DNA of 13,245 nucleotides from an uncultured bacterium (GCA_937895305.1 CALAXS010000536.1:1-13245); one strand, 5' to 3'; shown: positions 1-7,501, counted from the stretch's first letter. Program-made: numbers and translations. Notes: a model not told the origin generated them from the letters alone.

Positions 1-158
1 GCCATCTTCTGGTGCCACGCTATGCCATAGCCCCCCTCAAAAGCCGCCGCCTCCACCTGCATGGGACCATCCGTACTGTCCGCGCGTACATGGATAGCAT
101 CACACCCCGACAGGGTGAGTGCTGTAAACAAAAAGTATAGGATGGTGTTAAACCGCAT
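1..158 (-). CDS. Putative lipoprotein, N-terminal part only (cut by window edge)
   Basis: Translation of the minus strand from the ATG at 158 stays open to the window edge, giving 52 complete codons. The N-terminus has one basic residue, a hydrophobic stretch and the lipobox L16-S17-G18-C19, so it should be lipidated on Cys19 by Lgt and cleaved by signal peptidase II. Residue +2 is Asp20, which in E. coli favours retention in the inner membrane; whether that rule holds here is unknown. The mature part runs through VEAAAFEGGYGIAWHQK, too little for a family call. An in-frame ATG at 170 would add four residues, and neither start has a clear ribosome binding site. The gene follows the secreted EF-hand gene on the same strand by about 50 bp, so co-transcription is likely. 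Function unknown. Confidence 0.6.
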   Translation of the reverse strand, partial: MRFNTILYFLFTALTLSGCDAIHVRADSTDGPMQVEAAAFEGGYGIAWHQKM

Positions 159-211
159 GGTATAGAGCATACCCGGATAGACGCGGTGAGGCAAGCTGAC
201 GCTAGCAGTAC

Positions 212-1015
212 TTAGCTTTTCCTGGCCATGCGCATGCCCAGCAGCAGGATGATAGCGACCAGAATACCCAGTGCCAAAGGCTTGGCAACAGGGAGTGCTG
301 GATTGCCGGGCCAGAAGGGAGAGTCATTGCTCATGGCCAGAATCGCAATTTCCAGATTTCCCCCCGCAGCGAGCACGGCGTTGTACTCATCAATGTTCGA
401 GATACCATCCCCATCCAGATCGCCTGTAGATGAAAAGGGTTCGGAAACCGTCTTGCTTCCTGTGCCATAAACCCGGTAATCCGCATAGGATGGTAATCCA
501 CCCGAACCTGCACCAAAGACCTGGATGATGATGTTGTGCGCATTATCAATGGCCGCCTGGCTGGTTCCCAGATAGGCCGCAAAGTAATCACTGAAAATAT
601 TCAGGAAGCCTAAACGGACGTCTACAGTCGCCCCGAGCAAAGCGGCATCCGCCAAAAAGAGTGCTTTATTGTATTCAAAATCTTCGCCAAGGTTGGCTAC
701 ACCACCAGCGCAGAGCATTACCTCCACCAATTGAATTTGAGCAACGTCAGGCAGACCATCGCCAAAATGTTCCGCTTCCGCTTCCAGCACCAGATAGATG
801 CCTTCCCAGTCCAGTGTTTCGGCACTGGTCATCCCTGCGTCCGCCAGAATGTCGGCTACTTCAGGGCTCAGGGAGGGGAGGAGATTAAAAAAACTATCCA
901 GCTGTTCCGTACCCACCACATCCGCAAAAGAACACGGTTCCTGTGCATATGTAGAATTAGCGAAGAAAAAGCCCGATACAACTACAGCACTACACAAGAA
1001 GAGGCGGTGCAACAT
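212..1015 (-). CDS. Secreted EF-hand/dockerin-like protein with C-terminal membrane anchor or sorting tail
   Basis: The frame is open to 1063, but the start at 1015 is preferred: it has an AAAGGAG ribosome binding site 8 nt upstream, and the product (267 residues) then begins with a standard signal peptide, with cleavage expected after STYA at about residue 24. The mature protein is acidic and largely helical and has two cysteines, C28 and C102. A 12-residue EF-hand calcium loop of the dockerin or thrombospondin-3 type lies at residues 199-210, with D199, D201, D203 and E210 as ligands. The C-terminus (about 240-267) has LPVAKPLALG, a hydrophobic helix and a basic end RMARKS. This tripartite layout resembles PEP-CTERM-like sorting signals, but I cannot assign a named class. 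The central region is not recognised. It lies 75 bp after the pseudouridine synthase and before a lipoprotein gene. Confidence 0.75.
   Translation of the reverse strand: MLHRLFLCSAVVVSGFFFANSTYAQEPCSFADVVGTEQLDSFFNLLPSLSPEVADILADAGMTSAETLDWEGIYLVLEAEAEHFGDGLPDVAQIQLVEVMLCAGGVANLGEDFEYNKALFLADAALLGATVDVRLGFLNIFSDYFAAYLGTSQAAIDNAHNIIIQVFGAGSGGLPSYADYRVYGTGSKTVSEPFSSTGDLDGDGISNIDEYNAVLAAGGNLEIAILAMSNDSPFWPGNPALPVAKPLALGILVAIILLLGMRMARKS
386..421 (-). other. EF-hand calcium-binding loop of the secreted protein
   Basis: Codons 199-210 of the 1015-212 gene encode DLDGDGISNIDE, a complete 12-position EF-hand loop with Asp at 1, 3 and 5 and Glu at 12. Only one such loop is present, whereas a dockerin normally carries two, so this is a single calcium site or a half dockerin. 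Confidence 0.75.
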
Positions 1016-1044
1016 AGGGAATACTCCTTTAATGACCATGCAAC

Positions 1045-1062
1045 TGTGCTCAGCATAGCACA
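1045..1062. repeat. Inverted repeat TGTGCT-N6-AGCACA
   Basis: Perfect 6-bp arms with a 6-nt spacer lie between the end of the pseudouridine synthase gene and the start of the secreted-protein gene. No T-run follows on the minus strand, so it is not a classical intrinsic terminator. It could be an operator or a weak leader hairpin for the secreted protein. Confidence 0.35.
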
Positions 1063-1090
1063 TTGGAAAGGAGCCTTCTAGCCCAAATAA

Positions 1091-1828
1091 TCACCCATGG
1101 CGTAGTTGGGTCATTTCCTGTAAACGCAGGATTTCCGAATGGCTAAGGTAGCGCCACTCTCCAGGCCGTAGACCTTTTGCCTTGATATTCCCAAAAGAGA
1201 TCCGATGTAAGGTGCGCACCGGATGGCCGATAGCCCGACACATACGTTTTACCTGCCGCTTGCGCCCCTCATGCAAGGTCAGACGCAGCAAAGTGATTTT
1301 CAGACCAGGATTCAGAATGACCGCACGGGCAGGAGAACTCATACCATCATCCAGCTCCACCCCCGTTTCCAACGCACGCGCACTCTTGGTACTCACATGA
1401 CCCTTCACCCACGCCAGATAGACCTTGTCCACCTCATACTTCGGATGAATGAGCCGATGACTCAACTCACCATCATTGGTCATGATCAGCACCCCCTCCA
1501 CATCCATATCCAGACGTCCAACAGGAAATACCCGCGCATTCACCCCATGCACACAATCCATGACCGTCTTGCGCCCATGGGTATCCTTTGCGGTGGTTAC
1601 AGTGCCTTCAGGTTTATTCAGGACGATATAAACCTTCTTGTCCTCACCCACACTATGCCCATCAAATTCGATGACATCGGTGCCCGGCAATACGCTCTGC
1701 CCGATATGCGCCACCTCACCATTCACAGTGATGCGACCTGCTTCAATGAGACGCTCCGCACCACGCCGTGAATCTATACCACATGCAGCCAGGTGCTTCT
1801 GGAGCCGTACTATTGTTTTTTCAATCAT
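1091..1828 (-). CDS. rluB: RsuA/RluB-family 23S/16S rRNA pseudouridine synthase
   Basis: This 245-residue protein converts uridine to pseudouridine in ribosomal RNA. An S4 RNA-binding domain lies at about residues 5-55 (LQKHLAACGIDSRRGAERLI). The catalytic domain follows, with LNKPEG at 70-75, GRLDMDVEG at 104-112 (Asp107 is the expected catalytic aspartate), TNDGELSHRLIHPK, and the family's HEGRKRQVKRM motif at about 186-196. The length fits RluB/RsuA. RluB modifies 23S rRNA and RsuA 16S rRNA; the two cannot be told apart safely here, and rluB is preferred because it so often follows scpB. It lies 40 bp downstream of scpB and is probably co-transcribed with aroF and scpB. The start at 1828 has only a weak GAGG upstream. 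Confidence 0.88.
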   Translation of the reverse strand: MIEKTIVRLQKHLAACGIDSRRGAERLIEAGRITVNGEVAHIGQSVLPGTDVIEFDGHSVGEDKKVYIVLNKPEGTVTTAKDTHGRKTVMDCVHGVNARVFPVGRLDMDVEGVLIMTNDGELSHRLIHPKYEVDKVYLAWVKGHVSTKSARALETGVELDDGMSSPARAVILNPGLKITLLRLTLHEGRKRQVKRMCRAIGHPVRTLHRISFGNIKAKGLRPGEWRYLSHSEILRLQEMTQLRHG

Positions 1829-1868
1829 CCATTATCAGCCTCGCGCGGCCCTCACGGGCGGCCCGACA

Positions 1869-2459
1869 CTACTCCATAGTTTGCAATTCATCCATGGTTG
1901 GTAATTCCTTGAGCGATTTGAGTCCGAATTGTACCAGAAAATCCTCCGAAGTGCGGTATATCTTTGGACGTCCCGGTAAATCAGCAATACCCGAAACCTT
2001 GATCAGGCGTCGCTCCTGGAGCTGTTCAAAGGCATGGGACACGCTCACCCCGCGGATCGATTCTACATCCGCACGGGTGACGGGTTGCTTATAGGCAATA
2101 ATGGCAAGGGTTTCCATCAACGCACGAGACAGGCGTTTACTCTTTTTTAACTGGAACAAACGACGCACATAAGGGGCAAACTGCGACTTCGTTACCAGCT
2201 GATAACCCCCTGCGATGTTCTTCAACATATAGGGCAGGTGGGCCTGACTTTCCAGCTCCTCACGAAGCTCCTCCAGCAAATTTCCGACTATCTCCCCCTC
2301 CATATCCCCCAGTGCCTCCGCAATGCGCGACGCATTCAACGGCTTGTCACTCACGAAGAGCAGCGCATACACCGCTTGCTTGGATTCCTCACGACCCAGC
2401 ATCTCGACGGGTTCTACACCCTCGATAGCTTCGATCTCCTGCTGTTCTTCTTTGCTCAT
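1869..2459 (-). CDS. scpB: Segregation and condensation protein B
   Basis: ScpB binds the kleisin ScpA and together with SMC forms the condensin complex that compacts and segregates the chromosome. The 196-residue product has tandem winged-helix domains at about 25-100 and 108-185. The hallmark stretch is SRALMETLAIIAYKQPVTRA at 111-130, followed by SIRGVSV, ERRLIKVSGIADLPGRP, and the C-terminal TSEDFLVQFGLKSLKELP. The first 20 residues form an acidic tail. The start at 2459 has AGGAG four bases upstream, 15 bp after aroF. Unusually, scpA is not adjacent but about 9.3 kb away on the other strand. Confidence 0.95.
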   Translation of the reverse strand: MSKEEQQEIEAIEGVEPVEMLGREESKQAVYALLFVSDKPLNASRIAEALGDMEGEIVGNLLEELREELESQAHLPYMLKNIAGGYQLVTKSQFAPYVRRLFQLKKSKRLSRALMETLAIIAYKQPVTRADVESIRGVSVSHAFEQLQERRLIKVSGIADLPGRPKIYRTSEDFLVQFGLKSLKELPTMDELQTME

Positions 2460-2474
2460 CGTTGCTCCTGCGCC

Positions 2475-3488
2475 CTAGAGCTGTTGGCCCATCAAATCAA
2501 CCAAAGGCTTGATGGCCTCCATCATAGCGGCAAATTTTTCAGGTTTCAAGGACTGTGGTCCATCCGAAAATGCCTCTTCAGGACGGGGGTGTACTTCAAC
2601 CATAATTCCATCTGCACCTGCGGCCACTGCTACACGCGCCATGGGCAGCACCAGATCCCACATACCAGAGGCGTGACTCGGATCCACCACAACAGGTAAA
2701 TGGGTCGCTTTCTGTAATACCGGGACCGCCTGAATATCCAGCGTGTTACGCGTCGCTGTTTCAAAGGTGCGTATACCCCGCTCACAGAGCACCACGTTAT
2801 TATTGCCTTCAGACATGATGTACTCTGCTGACATGAGGAATTCCTGAATCGTGGACATCATGCCCCGTTTCAGGAAAACGGCACGGGGCGATTTCCCTAC
2901 TGCCTTCAGCAAACCAAAATTCTGCATGTTACGTGCACCCACCTGAAGCATGTGGGCATACTCCGTGACCAGCGGCACCTGCTCCGGCGTCATCACCTCC
3001 GTCACCACAGGCATATCATACTTGTCCCCTGCCTCACGCAGGATTTTCAGCCCTTCCTCCTCCATCCCCTGGAAACTGTATGGCGACGTGCGCGGCTTAT
3101 AGGCGCCCCCGCGCAACATGTGCGCACCATACTTCTTGCAGATCTCCGCCGTCTCCATGATCTGATCCCGCGACTCCACCGAGCACGGACCCGCCACTAC
3201 ACAAAAATGACCACCGCCAATCTTTACCCCACCACAATTCACGATCGTGGGCTCTTCCTTCACCTGACGCCCCGCCAGCTTGTACGGCTTCAGAATTGGG
3301 ACCACCTGCTCTACGTAGGCCAGCGACTCCAGCGCCGTCAGGCGTTCCTTACCCCGTTCATCACCCACAGCGGCCACCACCGTGCGCGCTACACCCTCAA
3401 TCACATGGGGCGTATAGCCAAACTCAATGACCTTCTGCACCACATGATCCACATCCTTCTTATCACGGGAAGACATTACAATAATCAT
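2475..3488 (-). CDS. aroF: 3-deoxy-7-phosphoheptulonate (DAHP) synthase, type I-beta
   Basis: The enzyme condenses phosphoenolpyruvate with erythrose-4-phosphate to DAHP, the first step of the shikimate pathway. The 337 residues match the Thermotoga maritima-type enzyme closely in length and order. Residues 1 to about 70 form the ferredoxin-like domain that, in that family, mediates feedback inhibition by tyrosine or phenylalanine; the barrel follows. Visible motifs are GPCSVES (100-106), KPRTSPYSFQG (131-141), GARNMQNF (184-191), LKRGM (206-210), CERGIRTFE (235-243) and DPSH (269-272). The expected metal ligands Cys102, His272, Glu298 and Asp309 are all present, at the same numbers as in T. 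maritima. MIIVM is a normal start for this subfamily. It leads a minus-strand operon with scpB and rluB and diverges from the operon carrying aroB. Confidence 0.95.
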   Translation of the reverse strand: MIIVMSSRDKKDVDHVVQKVIEFGYTPHVIEGVARTVVAAVGDERGKERLTALESLAYVEQVVPILKPYKLAGRQVKEEPTIVNCGGVKIGGGHFCVVAGPCSVESRDQIMETAEICKKYGAHMLRGGAYKPRTSPYSFQGMEEEGLKILREAGDKYDMPVVTEVMTPEQVPLVTEYAHMLQVGARNMQNFGLLKAVGKSPRAVFLKRGMMSTIQEFLMSAEYIMSEGNNNVVLCERGIRTFETATRNTLDIQAVPVLQKATHLPVVVDPSHASGMWDLVLPMARVAVAAGADGIMVEVHPRPEEAFSDGPQSLKPEKFAAMMEAIKPLVDLMGQQL

Positions 3489-3536
3489 ACTATTAAAACC
3501 TTATAGTTCAAGGGATTACACAAAGATAGAGCGCAT

Positions 3537-3566
3537 AGTATAGCGCGTGGGCAGGGGTTGGGACAA
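3537..3566 (-). promoter_or_regulatory. Candidate sigma-70 promoter for aroF-scpB-rluB
   Basis: Read on the minus strand, TTGTCC (3566-3561) is followed by an 18-bp spacer and TATACT (3542-3537). Transcription would start near 3530, giving a leader of about 40 nt before the aroF ATG at 3488. Both hexamers are close to consensus and the position is sensible. Assigned by eye only. Confidence 0.45.
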
Positions 3567-3583
3567 GAAAGAGATACCCACGC
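3545..3583. repeat. Inverted repeat GCGTGGG-N25-CCCACGC flanking the aroF -35 box
   Basis: Perfect 7-bp arms lie at 3545-3551 and 3577-3583, 32 bp centre to centre, about three helical turns. They bracket the candidate aroF -35 hexamer. A shorter palindrome, GCGC at 3531-3534 with GCGC at 3543-3546, brackets the -10 box. This layout suits an operator pair, but no known regulator site is recognised. Confidence 0.35.
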
Positions 3584-3647
3584 AGCCCACCAGCACCCTC
3601 CAAAATATGCATACCATCGTCGCCCTCCTCCATCGCCGCCCCTCACC

Positions 3648-3677
3648 TTGCCATGTCCCCTCGTTGGGCACTACAAT
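3648..3677 (+). promoter_or_regulatory. Candidate sigma-70 promoter for the oxidoreductase-aroB operon
   Basis: TTGCCA (3648-3653), an 18-bp spacer and TACAAT (3672-3677) lie about 40 bp before the oxidoreductase ATG at 3720. An overlapping alternative is TTGGGC (3664-3669), 16 bp, TACTAT (3686-3691). Either would give a short leader. Assigned by eye. Confidence 0.35.
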
Positions 3678-3719
3678 ACTTCTTTTACTATCCTTTTAAC
3701 GACGGAGCTCCCCAATCTC

Positions 3720-4754
3720 ATGGCAAGAACATTAAAAGTAGCCGTTATCGGCTGTGGCGCAATTGGCGAACGTTTACATATCCCCGACCTGGCCCATTGT
3801 GCCGAGGCGGAGCTGGTCGCTTTCTGCGATGCCAGCAAAGCCCGTGCGAAGGCTATGGCTGAACAGTTTGCACCGGATGCGAAGGTCTATACAGATTACA
3901 AGAAACTCTTGAAAGAGAGCGGTGCCGAGGCGGTGTGTGTATTGCTGCCCAACAAATTCCATGCGCCGGTGACCATTGCTGCGGCCAAGGCCGGGTGTCA
4001 CATCCTCGTGGAAAAGCCCATGGCCAACAGTTCTGCTGAATGCCAGAAAATGATTGATGCCGCCAACAAGGCAGGCGTGACCCTCATGGTGAACCAGTCC
4101 CAGCGTCGTCTCCCTGCCCACATCAAGGCGAAGGAAATCCTGGAAAGCGGCATCCTCGGTCGTGTCAATTATGTTACCGGCATGTTCGGGCACAGTGGCC
4201 CGGAAAACTGGAGCCCCACCGGCAAATGGTTCTTCAAAAAAGAACAGGCACGCTTTGGTGCCATGGCAGACCTGGGTGTACACGAGGCCGACATCATCCG
4301 TTTCCTCACGGGTAAAGAAATCGTCGAAGTGGGCGCTTTCACAGCATGTCTGGAAAAGAAAGGTGCAACCGTAGAAGACAACTTCTCCGCTACCATCAAA
4401 TTCGATGACGGCACCCTGGGCATGTTTGGTTCCTCCTGGACCGTCAAAGGCACCATGGTCTGCTTTACCCGCTTTCACTGCCAAAACGGTAATCTCTATG
4501 TGGGTATGTCCGAAGAAGAACCCTGCTGGGCCGAACTTCACGACCCCGAATGCCGTATCGACTTTGACCTACCCGAAACTGAATTGAAGTATAAAGATTC
4601 CTGGGGTGTGGATGTAGGCAGTGGTTTTGTCCGTGCATGTCTCGGACTGGAAGAGCCATACTGCACTGGCGAAGAAGGCAAGAAATCTTTGGAAGTTATT
4701 CTGGCTGCTGAAAAGTCCGCCCAGACCGGACGTATCGTGAAAGTGAAACTTTAA
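3720..4754 (+). CDS. Gfo/Idh/MocA-family NAD(P)-dependent oxidoreductase
   Basis: This 344-residue protein has the two-domain fold of sugar and inositol dehydrogenases. The N-terminal Rossmann domain begins KVAVIGCGAIGERLHIPDL, with GCGAIG at 11-16 for dinucleotide binding, and ILVEKPMA carries the EKP motif at 98-100, whose lysine is catalytic in the family. The C-terminal half has DLGVHEADIIRFL at 184-196, with D184, H188 and D191 in the usual substrate-binding pattern. The frame is open upstream to 3558, but those 54 residues are proline-rich, match no family start and cross the promoter region; the ATG at 3720 fits the Rossmann fold exactly and has GGAG 12 bases upstream. The substrate cannot be read from sequence. 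Only 6 bp separate it from aroB, so coupling to aromatic or sugar-acid metabolism is possible but unproven. Confidence 0.9.
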   Translation: MARTLKVAVIGCGAIGERLHIPDLAHCAEAELVAFCDASKARAKAMAEQFAPDAKVYTDYKKLLKESGAEAVCVLLPNKFHAPVTIAAAKAGCHILVEKPMANSSAECQKMIDAANKAGVTLMVNQSQRRLPAHIKAKEILESGILGRVNYVTGMFGHSGPENWSPTGKWFFKKEQARFGAMADLGVHEADIIRFLTGKEIVEVGAFTACLEKKGATVEDNFSATIKFDDGTLGMFGSSWTVKGTMVCFTRFHCQNGNLYVGMSEEEPCWAELHDPECRIDFDLPETELKYKDSWGVDVGSGFVRACLGLEEPYCTGEEGKKSLEVILAAEKSAQTGRIVKVKL

Positions 4755-4760
4755 ACTATC

Positions 4761-5846
4761 ATGGCTATGCAACTTGATGTGGCCCTCGGCGAACGGGCCT
4801 ATCCCATCTATATCGGTGAAGGCACCCTCGAAAGGCTGACCGATGCCATTAACGCGGTGGGTCAAAAAGGCACTATCGGTCTCGTTACCGATTCCAATGT
4901 AGGGTCCCTGTACGCCGAACAAGTCGAAGCACACATCACTGCTACCGGGCGAAAATGCATTACCCACGCCATGCCCGCGGGGGAAGCCAACAAGCGCCTG
5001 GCGCGTATCGAAGAAATCTGCGGTACCTTCCTGGATGCGGGTCTCGATCGCAGCTCCCTGCTCATCGCACTCGGTGGCGGTGTAGTGGGTGACATCACGG
5101 GATTTGCTGCATCCGTTTTCATGCGCGGCATACCAGTCATCCAGATCCCTACAACCATCGTAGCGCAGGTCGATTCCAGCGTGGGGGGGAAGACCGGTGT
5201 GAACCATCCCCTCAGTAAAAACTCTATCGGCGCATTCCATCAACCGCAGGCCGTCATCATCGACATGACCTTGCTCAAGACCTTGCCCGAACGTGAACTC
5301 AAGGCCGGGCTAGCCGAAGCCATCAAGCATGGCATTATCGCCGATGCCAAACTTTTCGATTATATGGTGGATAACGCCGCGAAGATTCTCGACTACGACC
5401 TCGCCGCTATCACCGTCCCCGTCCAACGCTCCTGCGAAATTAAGGCTGCTATTGTAGCCGAAGACGAAAAAGAGCATGGCGTTCGCGCAAACCTCAACTA
5501 CGGGCATACCTTCGGTCACGCCATTGAAGCGGTCACCGAATACAAGGTCTATCTCCATGGCGAAGCCATTGCCCTCGGCATGTGTGCTGCCGCTGCGTTG
5601 TCCCTCGAATTGAGACTGGTTGACCAGACTTTCGTCGATCAACAGAAAGCCTGCTTTGAAGCCTATGGCCTGCCCACCCGCTGGCCCGACCTTCCCGTGG
5701 ATGCGTGCATGATGGCCATGCAAAAAGACAAGAAGGTTCGCGCGGGTACCCTGAAATTCATCGTGGCAGATCGCATGGGTCATGTGGTACAACGAACTGA
5801 CATTACAGAGGCGCAGGCCCGTGCTGCGCTTGAGGCGATTCGATAG
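4761..5846 (+). CDS. aroB: 3-dehydroquinate synthase
   Basis: AroB converts DAHP to 3-dehydroquinate, the second shikimate step, using NAD+ and a divalent metal. The 361 residues are the normal length. The NAD-binding segment has LIALGGGVVGD at about 101-111. The signature runs PTTIVAQVDSSVGGKTGVNH (130-149) then NSIGAFHQP. The metal-site residues are expected to be Glu186 in LAEAIKHG, His249 in NYGHTFGHAIE and His266 in HGEAIALGM; all are present, as is the KDKK motif at 322-325. There is no convincing ribosome binding site before 4761 or the in-frame ATG two codons later, so translation may be coupled to the oxidoreductase, which stops 6 bp upstream. The TPR gene follows within 28 bp. Confidence 0.96.
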   Translation: MAMQLDVALGERAYPIYIGEGTLERLTDAINAVGQKGTIGLVTDSNVGSLYAEQVEAHITATGRKCITHAMPAGEANKRLARIEEICGTFLDAGLDRSSLLIALGGGVVGDITGFAASVFMRGIPVIQIPTTIVAQVDSSVGGKTGVNHPLSKNSIGAFHQPQAVIIDMTLLKTLPERELKAGLAEAIKHGIIADAKLFDYMVDNAAKILDYDLAAITVPVQRSCEIKAAIVAEDEKEHGVRANLNYGHTFGHAIEAVTEYKVYLHGEAIALGMCAAAALSLELRLVDQTFVDQQKACFEAYGLPTRWPDLPVDACMMAMQKDKKVRAGTLKFIVADRMGHVVQRTDITEAQARAALEAIR

Positions 5847-5874
5847 GTGGCACCCGCGTTTTAAGGAGTTCCCC

Positions 5875-6696
5875 ATGGCATTTGGCGGTGAATCAGCAGA
5901 AAGTTATTACGACGAAGGACTCACCGCAAGTATGCGCGGTGATCTTCAACAGGCTATCACGCATTTTGAAAAGGCGATCCACCTCGACCATTCCTTCGCC
6001 GGGGCCTACCACCAGCTTGGTAAAGTCTATCACCGCATCGGTCAATCTGAAAAGGCCATACTGATTCTTGGGCAAGTCGTCGCAAAGAAGCCCCGACTCA
6101 TCCCGCCCCGCATCGACCTGGCCTATGCCCTCATTGACCAGAACAAAATCGTTGAGGCACGGGAACTCCTCGCGGAAGCCAACGCTATTAAGCCCGGCAA
6201 CAATCGCACTACTCAGGGGCTTGCCCTCTGTGCCTATTTGGAGGGGCAGCACGCTGCGTGTATACAAATGACCCAGGAAGTCATCGCGCTGGGCGGCACC
6301 AACTTCACCGCCTACTATCTTCTTGCACGTGCGGCAAAAGCGACAGGTCACATCCCGCTGTCCGATGAAGCGGTTATTCAGGCTAACAAGCTCCTGGATA
6401 ATTCCATTGAAGCCGCGCCCGATGCACCAGAGGGCTACTTTCTCCGGGCTGAACTATGTCACCTTAAAGGGGAGATGCCCAATGCGCTCGATAACTATCG
6501 TGCTGCGGAAGACCGTAGTGACCCCACCCGGCACTACGCTACCTATGGTGAGCAATTCACCAAAGCCGATATCCTTGCCCGACATGGCGAATGCCTCGAA
6601 CAGCTGGGGCAAATTAAAGAAGCGAAAGAAATGGGCGCGAAAGTACTTGATCTGAAGCCCGACCATGCAACAGGACAACGCCTCGCAGCACTTTAA
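5875..6696 (+). CDS. Tetratricopeptide repeat protein
   Basis: This 273-residue protein consists almost wholly of TPR helical hairpins, about seven of them, from SAESYYDEGLTASMRGDLQQ near residue 7 to the end. Clear examples are AGAYHQLGKVYHRIGQSEKA and the last unit, GECLEQLGQIKEAKEMGAKV, ending LDLKPDHA. There is no signal peptide or membrane segment, so it is probably a cytoplasmic protein-binding scaffold. The frame is open upstream into aroB, but the ATG at 5875 has TAAGGAG seven bases upstream, the best ribosome binding site in this operon. It sits 28 bp after aroB and 9 bp before the unknown gene at 6706, a likely partner. TPR content does not identify the bound protein. Confidence 0.88.
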   Translation: MAFGGESAESYYDEGLTASMRGDLQQAITHFEKAIHLDHSFAGAYHQLGKVYHRIGQSEKAILILGQVVAKKPRLIPPRIDLAYALIDQNKIVEARELLAEANAIKPGNNRTTQGLALCAYLEGQHAACIQMTQEVIALGGTNFTAYYLLARAAKATGHIPLSDEAVIQANKLLDNSIEAAPDAPEGYFLRAELCHLKGEMPNALDNYRAAEDRSDPTRHYATYGEQFTKADILARHGECLEQLGQIKEAKEMGAKVLDLKPDHATGQRLAAL

Positions 6697-6705
6697 GGAC
6701 AGACC

Positions 6706-7353
6706 ATGAGTGATCTAAATATGCAGATCGTGCGCGAGTTTTTTGAGCTGCGCCTCTATCACGTCCTTACCCACTGGCAGCACGACGACCAGGCACCACG
6801 CAGTGCCGATCCCGGCACCCTCCTCTTTGTCGAGCCACGTCACACCGAAAACGAAGCACTCCCCGATTTTTTATTGCAGCGCGAACACTTGAGCCACATA
6901 CCCCGTTCCGTGGTGGATATCCGTGCCTGGCACGGCGATCGCTTCTACCCCAGTGTGGTCGAGGCCAACCCCATTCTCGGGCGGGTAGCATCCCCCGAAA
7001 CCCACGACCTCGGTCAATCCATCTTTGGTACCGATGAATTCAACACCCTCCTGGTCATCTCCGAATTGCCCCAATCCCATGACCCGCGCCAACGTGCACT
7101 GGCCTGCCTTCAGGACTTGGGCCTGGATCATGTGATTGAATTCCCCACCCTGCTTACCGACATGATCCAGCGCATAACGCCCCACGGGCACTACACCGCA
7201 TCACCGACGCTACAGTTGCTCCGTCTCCTCAAACGCTACGACTTTATAAAACGTCAGCAGATGGAATTCCCCTTCTCCGTGGAACCCAGGGAATCCAAAG
7301 TAGTTCCCGAAGTTGAAGCGACGCAAGTGGATGCCGAGCGGGAAGAGGACTAG
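6706..7353 (+). CDS. Conserved-looking hypothetical protein, last gene of the aroB operon
   Basis: Not recognised with confidence. The 215-residue product begins MSDLNMQIVREFFELRLYHV, an amphipathic helix, followed by TLLFVEPRHTENEALP, then alternating strand-like and helical stretches (SVVDIRAWHGDRFYPSVVEA, NTLLVISELP, LDHVIEFPTLLTDMIQRI, LQLLRLLKRYDFIKRQQMEF) and an acidic disordered tail. There is no signal peptide or membrane helix, so it should be cytoplasmic. I have a faint, unchecked recollection of similar uncharacterised proteins in PVC-type bacteria with this helix, strand and closing LLKRYDF pattern. The start has TTAAGGA seven nt upstream and overlaps the TPR stop region, so the two are very probably translated together. 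The order of conserved acidic residues does not establish a nuclease or other enzyme. Confidence 0.8.
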   Translation: MSDLNMQIVREFFELRLYHVLTHWQHDDQAPRSADPGTLLFVEPRHTENEALPDFLLQREHLSHIPRSVVDIRAWHGDRFYPSVVEANPILGRVASPETHDLGQSIFGTDEFNTLLVISELPQSHDPRQRALACLQDLGLDHVIEFPTLLTDMIQRITPHGHYTASPTLQLLRLLKRYDFIKRQQMEFPFSVEPRESKVVPEVEATQVDAEREED

Positions 7354-7363
7354 CCTTTCCCCT

Positions 7364-7388
7364 CGTTCCGATGCTCTGCGTGGGAATG
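7364..7388. repeat. REP-like palindrome A
   Basis: CGTTCCGATGC (7364-7374), a TCT loop, then GCGTGGGAATG (7378-7388): an 11-bp stem with one G-G mismatch and two G-T pairs. It looks like a decayed copy of the widespread REP-type palindrome with the TTCCCACGC / GCGTGGGAA core (recollection, not searched). Confidence 0.55.
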
Positions 7389-7394
7389 TATACA

Positions 7395-7411
7395 CCGGGG
7401 CTCTGCCCCGG
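7395..7411. repeat. GC-rich perfect hairpin B
   Basis: CCGGGGC (7395-7401), loop TCT, GCCCCGG (7405-7411): a perfect 7-bp stem with the same three-base loop as palindrome A. A few A residues follow on the plus strand but no T-run, so as a terminator it would be atypical. It may belong to one repeat unit with A. Confidence 0.55.
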
Positions 7412-7481
7412 AAAACAAGCGTGCTCGACTTGAAGTGCTACGGCCTGAGTCCCGACTTGTGCGAGGATTCATTACGCGGAG

Positions 7482-7501
7482 GCCCCCGCCTTCGCGAGGG
7501 C
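7482..7501. repeat. Hairpin C
   Basis: GCCC (7482-7485) pairs with GGGC (7498-7501); after one C-A mismatch, CGC (7487-7489) pairs with GCG (7494-7496) around the loop CTTC. It is a GC-rich stem in the same cluster and may be part of a composite repeat. Confidence 0.4.

Noticed and set aside
1016..1063. N-terminal 16-residue extension of the secreted protein
   Set aside because: The AAAGGAG site and the signal peptide both point to the ATG at 1015.
2952..3506. 184-residue plus-strand open frame
   Set aside because: It is antisense to aroF, His/Arg-rich in the way of a shadow frame, and has no motif.
3558..3719. Upstream extension of the oxidoreductase frame (54 residues)
   Set aside because: It is proline-rich and unlike any family start, it crosses candidate promoters, and the Rossmann motif begins just after the ATG at 3720.
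3774..4541. 255-residue open frame on the minus strand
   Set aside because: It is fully antisense to the well-supported oxidoreductase gene, with no recognisable motif; its length comes from the codon bias of the real gene.
4569..5243. 224-residue open frame on the minus strand
   Set aside because: It lies antisense to the oxidoreductase end and aroB, and shows no domain or ribosome binding site.
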